In this document: positions 41,001 through 48,377 of the stretch, in pieces
Layout of the letters: every line of letters starts with the position of its first letter
Position numbering within the stretch: position 1 is the stretch's first letter
From: Intestinimonas butyriciproducens
GTDB lineage: Bacteria; Bacillota; Clostridia; Oscillospirales; Butyricicoccaceae
Direction: 5' to 3'
Assembly (NCBI RefSeq): GCF_016901775.1
Contig: NZ_JACJKW010000010.1
Span: 1 to 64,000, forward strand
DNA: 64,000 nucleotides
Program-made: the position numbers and the translations under genes
Notes under the pieces: generated by a model
The model's database searches: none
What the model was told of the DNA's origin: nothing
The model's input: only the letters and a program-made list of their open reading frames with translations

Positions 41001-42119
41001 GCCCAGCAGACGCTTGGCGTAGACGAATTTATCGAAGGGCCACTTGGGCAGCTTGACGGCCACATAGTCCAGGGTGGGTTCAAAGCAGGCGCAGGTCTTG
41101 CCGGTGACGGCGTTGGTGATCTCGTCCAGGGTATAGCCGATGGCGATGAGTGCGGCTACCTTGGCGATGGGATAGCCGGTGGCTTTGGAAGCCAGAGCGG
41201 AGGAACGGGACACACGGGGGTTGACCTCGATCACGGCGTATTCAAAGCTGTCCGGATTCAGGGCAAACTGGCAGTTGCAGCCGCCTTCGATACCCATGGC
41301 GGTGATGATGCTGAGGGCCGCCGAACGAAGCATCTGGTATTCTTTGTCCGAGAGGGTCACAGCCGGGGCGATAACAATGCTGTCGCCGGTGTGGACGCCC
41401 ACAGGATCGAAGTTTTCCATGGAGCAGACGGTGATTACATTGCCCTTGCTGTCACGCATGACCTCAAATTCGATTTCCTTCCATCCGGAGATGCATTTTT
41501 CGATGAGCACCTGGGTGATGGGGGACAGGCGCAGGCCGGCGGCAGCGATGTGACGCAGTTCTTCCTCATCTTGGGCGATGCCGCCGCCGCTGCCGCCCAG
41601 AGTGAAGGCGGGACGGACGATGACAGGATAGCCGATCTCCTTGGCAAAAGACAAAGCCCCTGTCAGGTCGGTGACCACTTTGGAAGGAATCACCGGCTGA
41701 CCGATGCTCTCCATGGTGTCTTTGAACACCTGGCGGTCTTCGGCCTTGTCGATGGTCTCCGGATTGGCGCCCAGCAGCTTTACATTGTGCTCTGCCAGGA
41801 AACCGTCTTTGGCCAGCTCCATGGACAGGTTCAGGCCGGTTTGTCCGCCCAGGGTGGACAGAAGGCTGTCGGGTTTTTCTTTTTCAATGATCCGTTTGAC
41901 GGTGTCCAGGGTCAGCGGTTCGATGTAGATCTCATCGGCCATAACACCGTCGGTCATGATGGTGGCCGGGTTGGAGTTGATGAGCATGACCTCCAGCCCT
42001 TCTTCTTTCAAGGCCCGGCAGGCCTGGGTACCGGCGTAGTCAAACTCAGCGGCCTGGCCGATGACAATGGGGCCCGAGCCGATGACCAGTACTTTTTTGA
42101 TATCCGGGTTTCTGGGCAT
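38079..42119 (-). CDS. carB-dapF: Fused carbamoyl-phosphate synthase large subunit and diaminopimelate epimerase (CarB-DapF)
   Basis: One uninterrupted 1346-residue frame. Residues 1 to about 1062 are a full CarB: two ATP-grasp halves (MPRNPDIKKVLVIGSG start; ETVIVFGSGPIRIGQGIEFD opening the second half) and an MGS-like domain ending TSMDTASALADSLRSRY. After a linker (SQHSTGLVDLNHMRKERVS) comes a full DapF of about 277 residues, with FTKMQGAGNDYIYF, the active-site cysteines in MCGNAIRC and SCGTGACA, and GGDGVV. The linker encodes AAGGAG (38927-38922), which lies 9 bases before the CTC that replaces the usual DapF start codon, as if an old ribosome site had been absorbed. CarA overlaps by TAATG. 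A sequencing error is possible but would have to remove a stop without shifting frame. Confidence 0.9.
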   Translation of the reverse strand: MPRNPDIKKVLVIGSGPIVIGQAAEFDYAGTQACRALKEEGLEVMLINSNPATIMTDGVMADEIYIEPLTLDTVKRIIEKEKPDSLLSTLGGQTGLNLSMELAKDGFLAEHNVKLLGANPETIDKAEDRQVFKDTMESIGQPVIPSKVVTDLTGALSFAKEIGYPVIVRPAFTLGGSGGGIAQDEEELRHIAAAGLRLSPITQVLIEKCISGWKEIEFEVMRDSKGNVITVCSMENFDPVGVHTGDSIVIAPAVTLSDKEYQMLRSAALSIITAMGIEGGCNCQFALNPDSFEYAVIEVNPRVSRSSALASKATGYPIAKVAALIAIGYTLDEITNAVTGKTCACFEPTLDYVAVKLPKWPFDKFVYAKRLLGTQMKATGEVMAIAQNFESAIHKAVRGAEIGLSSLTLPKLQKLTDDELRAQISVCDDERLFVIYEALKRDFSPQEIHDITKIDLWFLHKLQNIARYENAICGVSLTEEQYREGKRLGFPDKVLESISGSKLPCHLSASFKMVDTCGAEFDAETPYFYSCYDEENEAAEFIAEHQSGKETVIVFGSGPIRIGQGIEFDYASVHCVRSLKKAGYDVVIVNNNPETVSTDFDTGDRLYFEPLTPEDVMNIIETEKPVGVVVAFGGQTAIKLTNFLESQGVRILGTPADSIDMAEDRERFDALLEKLHISRPKGLTVMTKEEALDAARSLGYPVLMRPSYVLGGQNMIIAFSDDDIEEYMGIILSHKIENPVLIDKYLMGIELEVDAICDGEDVLIPGIMEHVERAGVHSGDSIAVYPAWNLNGLQVEKIISYTRDLALSMNTRGLVNIQYLIHEGEIYVIEVNPRSSRTIPYISKVTGVPMVDLATRAMLGEKLGDMGYGTGLYPPPPYVAVKVPVFSFEKLTDVDVQLGPEMKSTGEVLGIGKTLEEALYKGLIGAGYRMERTGGVLLTVCDTDKHEVAALARKFASLGFELYATQGTARVLEEAGLSAHVVSKIHESDENTATLLESGRISYILSTSSKGRLPWLDSVKIRRKAVELGIPCLTSMDTASALADSLRSRYSQHSTGLVDLNHMRKERVSLRFTKMQGAGNDYIYFNCFDQHVESPESLAVLLSDRHFGIGGDGVVLICPSQKADARMRMFNLDGSEGKMCGNAIRCVGKYLYEQGIVQKQDMTIETLSGIRSLHLYVQSGSVASVTVDMGKAILNPDQIPVNLPGADAVGRTITVGDKEYEVTCLSMGNPHCVVFCDNLDNLPLSEIGPLFEHHPLFPQGVNTEFVRVLDRTTIQMRVWERGSGETFSCGTGACAAAVASVLRGHCLENKDINVKLLGGELMIRYTPQAVFMTGNVQKVFEGVIEI

Positions 42120-43198
42120 TATCGCATCTCCTCCATCCGTTTGATAAATTGGTCAAAGAGAAATTGAGTATCCAGGGGGCCGCCGCAGGCTTCCGGATGG
42201 AACTGAACGGTGAACACCGGAGCGTTTTCATAGACGATGCCTTCACAGGTGCCGTCATTGGCGTTGACCATACTCACCTGAGCATGGGAGGGGAGGGCAT
42301 CGCTGTCCACAGCATAGCCGTGGTTCTGGCTGGTGATATAGACCCGGCCGGTGGCAATATCCCGCACCGGCTGGTTTGCACCACGGTGGCCGTATTTCAG
42401 CTTGACGGTTTTGCCGCCCTGGGAAAGGGCCAGCAGCTGATGGCCCAGGCAGATGCCGAAAATGGGCACACCCGATTGATAGAGCTTGCCGATCTCATGG
42501 ATGATCTGGGTGTTTTCCGCCGGATCGCCAGGACCATTGGAGAGCATGATGCCATCGGGAGAATAGGAAAGCACTTCCCCGGCCGGAGTGTGAGCCGGAA
42601 GGGTCAGCACCTCGCAGCCTCTCTTCACCAGGCTGCGGCGGATATTCTCTTTGGCGCCGAAGTCCATGAGCACCACCCGGAACCGGGGCTCTTCCGGGGA
42701 ATCGGTGCGGGGGCTCTGGCAGGTGACATGATCCACTGCGTTCTGGATGGTGTAGCCCCGCAGCTCTTCCAGAATGCCGGGAAGATCGGAGATGTCCTGG
42801 GTGATCTTGCCATTCATTACGCCCTGGCGGCGGATCAGTTTGGTCAGCCGGCGGGTGTCGATGCCGTAGATGCCGGGAATACCGCTTTGCTGCAAAAAGG
42901 CATCCAGGTCGCCCTGGCAGCGGAAATTGGAGGGCTCATGGCACCATTCCCGCACGATGTAGCCCTTGACCTGCACCTTGCTGCTTTCAAAGTCCGGGGG
43001 AATCACCCCGTAATTTCCCACCAGGGGAAAGGTTTGCACCACGATCTGTCCGTAGTAGCTGGGATCGGTAAGTGTCTCCAGATAGCCGGTCATACCGGTG
43101 GTGAAGACGGTTTCGCCGCAGGTATTTGCCACAGCGCCGAAGGCTTTGCCCTCCATCACTGTGCCATCCTGAAGCACCAGATAGGCTTTTTGATCCAT
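42119..43198 (-). CDS. carA: Carbamoyl-phosphate synthase small subunit (glutamine amidotransferase)
   Basis: A 359-residue class I amidotransferase subunit that releases ammonia from glutamine and channels it to CarB for arginine and pyrimidine synthesis. The catalytic cysteine is in FGICLGHQLL and the His-Glu pair in FHPEACGG; the N-terminal CPSase domain has TGMTGYLETLTDPSYYGQIV. Its stop overlaps the carB start (TAATG). GAAGGG precedes ATG 43198. It follows purF by 23 bases, linking purine and pyrimidine synthesis in one transcript. Confidence 0.95.
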   Translation of the reverse strand: MDQKAYLVLQDGTVMEGKAFGAVANTCGETVFTTGMTGYLETLTDPSYYGQIVVQTFPLVGNYGVIPPDFESSKVQVKGYIVREWCHEPSNFRCQGDLDAFLQQSGIPGIYGIDTRRLTKLIRRQGVMNGKITQDISDLPGILEELRGYTIQNAVDHVTCQSPRTDSPEEPRFRVVLMDFGAKENIRRSLVKRGCEVLTLPAHTPAGEVLSYSPDGIMLSNGPGDPAENTQIIHEIGKLYQSGVPIFGICLGHQLLALSQGGKTVKLKYGHRGANQPVRDIATGRVYITSQNHGYAVDSDALPSHAQVSMVNANDGTCEGIVYENAPVFTVQFHPEACGGPLDTQFLFDQFIKRMEEMR

Positions 43199-43221
43199 AT
43201 ATAAATTCCCTTCTTTTCCGA

Positions 43222-44631
43222 TTATTCAAATTGGTTTTTATGATGATCCTGTCCCACATCGATGGGATATTCTCCGGAGAAGCAGCCGGTGCAGAAACGG
43301 GCACGGCTGGTGTGGCAGGCCTCTTTCAGCCCCTTGATGCTGATATAACCCAGGCTGTCGGCGCCGATGTGCTGGCAGATCTCCGGGATGGACATTTTGT
43401 TTGCGATCAGATTTTCTTCACTGTCGATATCGGTGCCAAAATGGCAGGAATGGGTAAAGGGCGGGGCGGAAATGCGCATATGCACTTCTTTGGCTCCGGC
43501 CTGCTTGAGCATCCGCACGATCTTGGCGCTGGTGGTGCCCCGGACGATGGAATCGTCCACAAGAACAATGCGTTTGCCTTCCAGGTTGGCCCGCACCGGA
43601 TTGAGCTTCAGGCGCACGGCCGCATCCCGCTGGGACTGGGAGGGGAAAATGAAGCTGCGGCCAATATACCGGTTTTTCACAAAGCAGGGAATATAGGGCA
43701 GGCCGCTTTCCTGGGAATAGCCCATGGCGGCCTCCAGACCGCTGTCGGGCACGCCGCACACCAAATCGGCTTCCACCGGATATTCCCGGGCCAGCTGGAT
43801 GCCCATGTTGTACCGGGCTTCGTAGACGCTGAGCCCATCGATCACAGAGTCGGGACGGGCAAAGTACACATATTCAAAAATGCACAGACCTTTGTTGTCT
43901 TTTTCCAGTATCTCGCAGGCAGTCAGGTTGCCGTTGGGGTCGATGACCACCATTTCTCCCGGCTCGATGTCCCGGATGAAGCGGAAGCCGGCGCTGTCCA
44001 GAGCGCAGCTTTCCGAAGCAATGGCATGGCCATGGTCATTTTGGCCCAGACACAGAGGACGGAAACCCCAGCCGTCCCGCACGGCGATCATTGTACCGTC
44101 GGAGGAGAGGACGATCAAAGAAAAAGCTCCTCGCAACTGACGGGCCGCTGCCGTCACGGCCACCTGGAGATTGCCATTGCGGATGATCTCATAGGCGATC
44201 AGAGCCGAAATGACCTCGCTGTCCGAGGTGGCGGAAAAGGCGCAGCCGTACTGGGAGAGGAGCTCTTTCAGTTCACCGGCGTTGACGATGTTGCCGTTGT
44301 GGGCGATGGCAATGCGGCCCCGCAGAAATTCGGTGACCACGGGCTGTACATTGGCGCAGCTGTTGCCGCCGGTGGTGGAGTAGCGCACATGGCCGATGCC
44401 GATGCCCGAGGCGGGCAGCTTTTTCAGGGTGTCACCGTTGAACACTTCGCTGACAAGCCCCATATCCTTGTGGCACAAAATGGCGTTTTTGGAAAGCACA
44501 GCAATACCGGCGCCTTCCTGGCCCCGGTGCTGCAAAGCCGACAGGGCGTTGTAGGTGATGCCGGCGGCTTCCTGGATGTTGATGTGCACTCCAAATACGC
44601 CGCATTCTTCGTGTAATTTGTCTCCCAGCAT
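43222..44631 (-). CDS. purF: Amidophosphoribosyltransferase
   Basis: A 469-residue enzyme catalysing the first step of purine synthesis from PRPP and glutamine. The N-terminal nucleophile cysteine is at position 10 after a nine-residue propeptide (MLGDKLHEE-CGVFGV). The PRPP-binding loop is VLVDDSIVRGTTS (about 360-372). Cysteines near the end (CFSGEYP and others) fit the 4Fe-4S type of the Bacillus enzyme. GGAGGATC precedes the start. First gene of the purF-carA-carB-nadE unit. Confidence 0.95.
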   Translation of the reverse strand: MLGDKLHEECGVFGVHINIQEAAGITYNALSALQHRGQEGAGIAVLSKNAILCHKDMGLVSEVFNGDTLKKLPASGIGIGHVRYSTTGGNSCANVQPVVTEFLRGRIAIAHNGNIVNAGELKELLSQYGCAFSATSDSEVISALIAYEIIRNGNLQVAVTAAARQLRGAFSLIVLSSDGTMIAVRDGWGFRPLCLGQNDHGHAIASESCALDSAGFRFIRDIEPGEMVVIDPNGNLTACEILEKDNKGLCIFEYVYFARPDSVIDGLSVYEARYNMGIQLAREYPVEADLVCGVPDSGLEAAMGYSQESGLPYIPCFVKNRYIGRSFIFPSQSQRDAAVRLKLNPVRANLEGKRIVLVDDSIVRGTTSAKIVRMLKQAGAKEVHMRISAPPFTHSCHFGTDIDSEENLIANKMSIPEICQHIGADSLGYISIKGLKEACHTSRARFCTGCFSGEYPIDVGQDHHKNQFE

Positions 44632-44669
44632 TGGTGATCCTCCATCATTTGGAATAAACAGACTCTTTG

Positions 44670-44699
44670 AAAAGCCGGCCCTTTGGGAAAAAGGCCGGC
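44670..44699 (-). terminator. Terminator-like hairpin after purA
   Basis: On the minus strand GCCGGCC-TTTTTCCCAAA-GGGCCGGC followed by TTTTC, just before the purF leader. Confidence 0.65.
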
Positions 44700-44704
44700 A
44701 GGCA

Positions 44705-44733
44705 CCGGGCCCCGGGAATGTGCCGGGGCCCGG
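44705..44733. repeat. GC-only perfect hairpin between purA and purF
   Basis: Eleven-base arms CCGGGCCCCGG / CCGGGGCCCGG with a 7-base loop. No T-run next to it; may act with the downstream hairpin to separate purA and purF transcripts. Confidence 0.6.
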
Positions 44734-44759
44734 ATCGGGCAGGCGGCCGCAGCCGCTTT

Positions 44760-46031
44760 TTACATAACCAGGTACTGATCCCGCTCAGCGCCCACAGAGA
44801 CATAGGTGATCCGGCAGCCCACGGCCTTCTCCAGATAGTGGATGTAGTCCAGGGCTGCGCGGGGCAGATCCTGCACCCGGCGGCAGCGGGAAATGTCGCA
44901 CTTCCAGCCAGGCAGGTAGTCATAGATGGGCTTGGCGTTTTCCAGGTCCTCGCCGGTGGGGAAGTTGTCGGTGCGCTTGTCGCCCACCTGATAGGCAACG
45001 CAAACCGGGATCTTGTCCAGATAGGAAAGGACATCCAGCTTGGTCAGAGCGATTTCATCAGCGCCCTGCATGCGCACGCCGTAGCGGGAGGCAACGCAGT
45101 CAAAAGCACCCACCCGGCGGGGCCGGCCTGTGGCAGCGCCGTATTCGCCGCCGGCTTCCCGCAGACGGTCGGCCTCTTCGCCGAACAGTTCCACAGTGAA
45201 GGGGCCCTCGCCCACACAGGAGGAATAGGCCTTCATGATGCCGATGCTCTTGCTCAGCTTGTGGTTGGGAATGCCTGCGCCGATGGGAGCATAGGCGGCA
45301 ATGGTGGAAGAAGAAGAGGTGTAGGGATAGATGCCGAAATCGATATCCCGCAGCGCACCCAGCTGGGCTTCAAACAGGATCTTCTTGCCGGCCTTTTCCG
45401 CCTCATCCAGGTAGACGCTGGTGTCGCAGACAAACTCCTTCAGAGGATCGCCGTAGGTGCGCAGCCAGCCCATCACACCTTCCACGGTGATGGGTTCGGC
45501 ATGATAGCCCCCTTCCACAAGCAGGTTTTTCCATTCCACGGCGCTTGCCAGCCGCTTTTCCATGGCGGCGGGATGGAGCAGATCGCCCATGCGCAGCGCC
45601 CGCTTCATGTATTTGTCTCCATAGACCGGAGCGATGCCCCGGCGGGTGGAGCCGAACTTGGCATCGCCCAGCCGGTCCTCTTCCAGGTTGTCCAGCATTT
45701 TGTGATAGGGAAGGCAGATGACCGCTTTGTCACTGATCTTCAGGTTCTTGGGGGAAACAGGAACCCCGGCGTCCCGGAGGTTTTTGATTTCGCCCATCAG
45801 ATGCTCCAGGTCGATGACCATGCCGTTGCCCATCACATTGACCACTTCCGGCCGCAGGATGCCCGAAGGCAGCAGGTTCAGAATGAATTTGCCCAGGGGA
45901 TTGACCACGGTGTGGCCGGCGTTGTTGCCGCCCTGGTAACGGACGACGATATCATAATTCTCAGACAAAAGGTCCACCATGCGGCCCTTGCCCTCATCGC
46001 CCCAGTTGATGCCGGTGATCGCAGTAAGCAT
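44760..46031 (-). CDS. purA: Adenylosuccinate synthetase
   Basis: A 423-residue GTP-dependent ligase joining IMP and aspartate on the way to AMP. The GTP loop is GINWGDEGKGR (7-17), which has an asparagine before WGDEGKG where E. coli has glutamine. NNAGHTV, RRGIAPVY and VGAERDQYL follow. Length is normal. ATG 46031 follows GGGAGGAAAC; the longer frame includes untranslated leader. Its own consensus promoter and attenuator-like leader suggest separate control from the purF unit. Confidence 0.95.
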   Translation of the reverse strand: MLTAITGINWGDEGKGRMVDLLSENYDIVVRYQGGNNAGHTVVNPLGKFILNLLPSGILRPEVVNVMGNGMVIDLEHLMGEIKNLRDAGVPVSPKNLKISDKAVICLPYHKMLDNLEEDRLGDAKFGSTRRGIAPVYGDKYMKRALRMGDLLHPAAMEKRLASAVEWKNLLVEGGYHAEPITVEGVMGWLRTYGDPLKEFVCDTSVYLDEAEKAGKKILFEAQLGALRDIDFGIYPYTSSSSTIAAYAPIGAGIPNHKLSKSIGIMKAYSSCVGEGPFTVELFGEEADRLREAGGEYGAATGRPRRVGAFDCVASRYGVRMQGADEIALTKLDVLSYLDKIPVCVAYQVGDKRTDNFPTGEDLENAKPIYDYLPGWKCDISRCRRVQDLPRAALDYIHYLEKAVGCRITYVSVGAERDQYLVM

Positions 46032-46067
46032 AACAGTTTCCTCCCGATATTCCAAAATGATCTGGCT

Positions 46068-46129
46068 GCAAAAAGCAGGCGTCCATTAAAGGACAAAAGC
46101 ACTCTTCTTTTCCCCTTTAATGAACGCCT
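46068..46129 (-). promoter_or_regulatory. Attenuator-like hairpin in the purA leader
   Basis: In the minus-strand leader, AGGCGTTCATTAAAGG (46129-46114) pairs with CCTTTAATGGACGCCT (46092-46077) over 16 positions with one G-T wobble and a 21-base loop. GCTTTTTGC follows. This has the form of an intrinsic terminator 40 bases before the start codon. No known purine riboswitch core was recognised. Confidence 0.65.
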
Positions 46130-46144
46130 TTGTTCATTTCATAA

Positions 46145-46173
46145 ATTATATAGTACGCTAAAGTGCCCGTCAA
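46145..46173 (-). promoter_or_regulatory. Consensus promoter of purA
   Basis: Minus strand TTGACG (46168-46173), 17 bases, TATAAT (46145-46150). Confidence 0.85.
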
Positions 46174-46280
46174 GAGATTTTGCTTTTTTTCCCAGATATT
46201 CCATGGAGTTTTGTCACTTTGACGCCACTGGAAGAAAAAAGATGGCGGAAAAAAAGCAGATTGACCAGAGCGGAAGAGAA

Positions 46281-46309
46281 TTGCGGGAAAAAGGGGAGGC
46301 TGGTATACT
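46281..46309 (+). promoter_or_regulatory. Promoter of the second Isf-like gene
   Basis: TTGCGG (46281-46286), 17 bases, TATACT (46304-46309). Confidence 0.6.
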
Positions 46310-46353
46310 GAAAGGCAAACAGACGCCGGGAGGCGGGAGAGGATGGATGCAGG

Positions 46354-46908
46354 GTGTATACATTGATTTTGAACGGTTCCCCCCGGAGAGGGGGGGACAC
46401 CAGTGCGCTGATCGGCGCTTTCTGCCGGGAGATCAGGGGACAGGTGGAGCAGATCGATGCCTACGGGATGAAGATCTCCCCCTGTGTGGACTGCCGCCGC
46501 TGCGCCGGAGGCGGAGGGTGCGTTCTGAATGATGGAATGCAGGAGATCTATGAGAAGGTGCGTATGGCCCAGGTGCTGGTGCTGGCCTCGCCCCTTTATT
46601 TTTCCACCCTTACCGGTCCGCTGCTTTCTCTGTGCAGCCGGTTTCAGGCCCAGTATATGGCCAGACAGAAAGAAAAAAGAGGATGGGAACAGACCAAAGG
46701 CGGGCTGGTGCTGCTCACGGGCGGCGGCAGCACCAAAGATCCCTCCTGTGCTTTTCAGACGGCCCGGATCGTTCTGCGGGAGATGGGGGCAGGACAGATC
46801 CGCCAGGTGGCCAGCATCGGCACCGATCACCTTCCCGCCAGAGAGGATGAAGAGGCGCTTCGGCAGGCTATGGCGGCGGCCCGGGAGTTCAATTCCATGT
46901 TTGCGTAG
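46354..46908 (+). CDS. Iron-sulfur flavoprotein / NADPH-dependent FMN reductase family (second copy)
   Basis: A 184-residue flavodoxin-like protein with the FMN loop NGSPRRGGDT (7-16) and the compact cysteine motif C-x2-C-x2-C-x5-C (CVDCRRCAGGGGC, about 44-56), as in the gene at 35591, plus ASPLYFSTLTGPLLSLCSR. The two share layout but not a recent origin. Start is GTG 46354; AGAGGA is about 11 bases upstream, which is long, and nearby ATGs are out of frame. It converges on ypeB with only 14 bases between stops and no clear terminator. Confidence 0.85.
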   Translation: MYTLILNGSPRRGGDTSALIGAFCREIRGQVEQIDAYGMKISPCVDCRRCAGGGGCVLNDGMQEIYEKVRMAQVLVLASPLYFSTLTGPLLSLCSRFQAQYMARQKEKRGWEQTKGGLVLLTGGGSTKDPSCAFQTARIVLREMGAGQIRQVASIGTDHLPAREDEEALRQAMAAAREFNSMFA

Positions 46909-46922
46909 GAGCCGGAAAAGAC

Positions 46923-48212
46923 TCAGGCGGTGAGCACACCGTTTTCTCCGGTGAGAAGCAGCAGGATGTTTTCCTCTTCTCCCGTCTGGGTGTTGAGATA
47001 AACCAGGCACTCTGCCCCATCGGAGGTGGAACAGAGAAATTCATAGCAGTCGATCTCTTTGGCTCCTGCCGAAGGGATGATGGCCTGGCCCCGGCGCTTG
47101 ACGGTGAGAAGAGGGGAAAGCAGGGTTTCGGCTTCCTCGATGGACAGAGCGGAAGGGGTAAACTCCCGCGCCCGGTGATTCATCACATAGCCCCGGCTTT
47201 CAAAGCCCAGGATGGTGCCGTTGTCCAAGGCCACGGTGACCTTAATAAGGTCAGGGTAAAGCAGCCGTCCTTCTTCCACCGGAGCGAAGTTCACCATCAC
47301 AGTTCCCTGGTTTGTTTCATAATAGCTTCGGCACATATTGGCATAGCCCCGGCTGCGGAGAAACTCCTGGGCAATGATGGCGCCCTGTTCCGGGGAGAGG
47401 GTGGGAGCGGTGAGCGCCCGGCCATCGGTGAGCAGCAGCGCCCGGCCTCCCTGCTTTGTCAGCAGCAAAGAGATATTTTCCCCTTCCAGGCGGTAACAGG
47501 GGATGGTGCCTTGGGTTTCACCGGTGACGGTGAGCGCATCCTGGGAGAGACCGCAGAAGGCTGCGCCCTGGGTGAGGGCCTCTTCCGGAGACAGTACGGG
47601 CAAAGACTGAAGGGCCAGCGGCTCCAGCTGATCCAGATGGTCGGAAAAGGGGCCATCATAGGTGAGAGAAGGATAATCCTCCTGTTCCGGGGCATCGGTG
47701 TCAAAATCCCCGGCGGATACGGCCTGCTGGGGAAAATGCAGGTTTTGTCCCAGATCGGCCTGGGTGGACAGAAGCTCCAGGGAGAGCCGGTCGGCGGCCT
47801 GATGGAGCGAGGTGAGTGTGTCATATTCCTGCCCTGTCAGGGCCGTGTCCCGACCGATGAGGGTATAGGCATATTCTCCCGTCTGGTTGATGAATTTCTG
47901 AACCGAAGCAAGTCCTTCCGTTTCCGGCGGCAGGGAAGAGAGGGCTTGGGAAGCCGCGGCGGCTTCCCTCCAGATCTGGGACGACATCTGTGAGAGCATG
48001 GATGATGTGCCGCAGCAGCGGGCCTTCTGCAAGGCGGTCTCCAAAGAAGAAACGCTGCTGACCAGCTGGGAATAGGCTTGCTGACGCAGCTGCACCTCAC
48101 GGCGCTGGGACTCTTCCCAGCGGAAGCGGAAGAAAAAAGCGGCAGTCAGAGAAAGAAGGCTGACACAAAGCAAAAAGCTGATCAGACGCTTTTGGGGGAC
48201 GGTCTCATACAT
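46923..48212 (-). CDS. ypeB: Spore germination protein YpeB
   Basis: A 429-residue protein with an N-terminal membrane anchor (RLISFLLCVSLLSLTAAFFFRF, about 9-30), a helical N-domain and C-terminal PepSY repeats (about 205-429) ending in TGEEENILLLLTGENGVLTA. This matches YpeB, which in Bacillus keeps the cortex-lytic enzyme SleB in the dormant spore. No sleB neighbour is present in the window, although the two are often adjacent. AAGGGAGC lies 8 bases before the start. It is the best evidence that the organism forms spores. Confidence 0.88.
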   Translation of the reverse strand: MYETVPQKRLISFLLCVSLLSLTAAFFFRFRWEESQRREVQLRQQAYSQLVSSVSSLETALQKARCCGTSSMLSQMSSQIWREAAAASQALSSLPPETEGLASVQKFINQTGEYAYTLIGRDTALTGQEYDTLTSLHQAADRLSLELLSTQADLGQNLHFPQQAVSAGDFDTDAPEQEDYPSLTYDGPFSDHLDQLEPLALQSLPVLSPEEALTQGAAFCGLSQDALTVTGETQGTIPCYRLEGENISLLLTKQGGRALLLTDGRALTAPTLSPEQGAIIAQEFLRSRGYANMCRSYYETNQGTVMVNFAPVEEGRLLYPDLIKVTVALDNGTILGFESRGYVMNHRAREFTPSALSIEEAETLLSPLLTVKRRGQAIIPSAGAKEIDCYEFLCSTSDGAECLVYLNTQTGEEENILLLLTGENGVLTA

Positions 48213-48303
48213 GACAATAAGCTCCCTTCACGGCAGTTTCAAAAAGCATATTCTTATCTTTTGTAAAAATGGAGGAATTATCCCGGTAAAATCCCCAAAG
48301 CTC

Positions 48304-48332
48304 TTGTCCCAAAGGACCCCATGTGTTAAAAT
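48304..48332 (+). promoter_or_regulatory. Probable promoter of the aminotransferase-trpS operon
   Basis: TTGTCC (48304-48309), 17 bases, TAAAAT (48327-48332). Confidence 0.55.
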
Positions 48333-48377
48333 CACTTTATATGCCTGTGGGACATTTCCCCAAGGAGGAAAGGAAAA

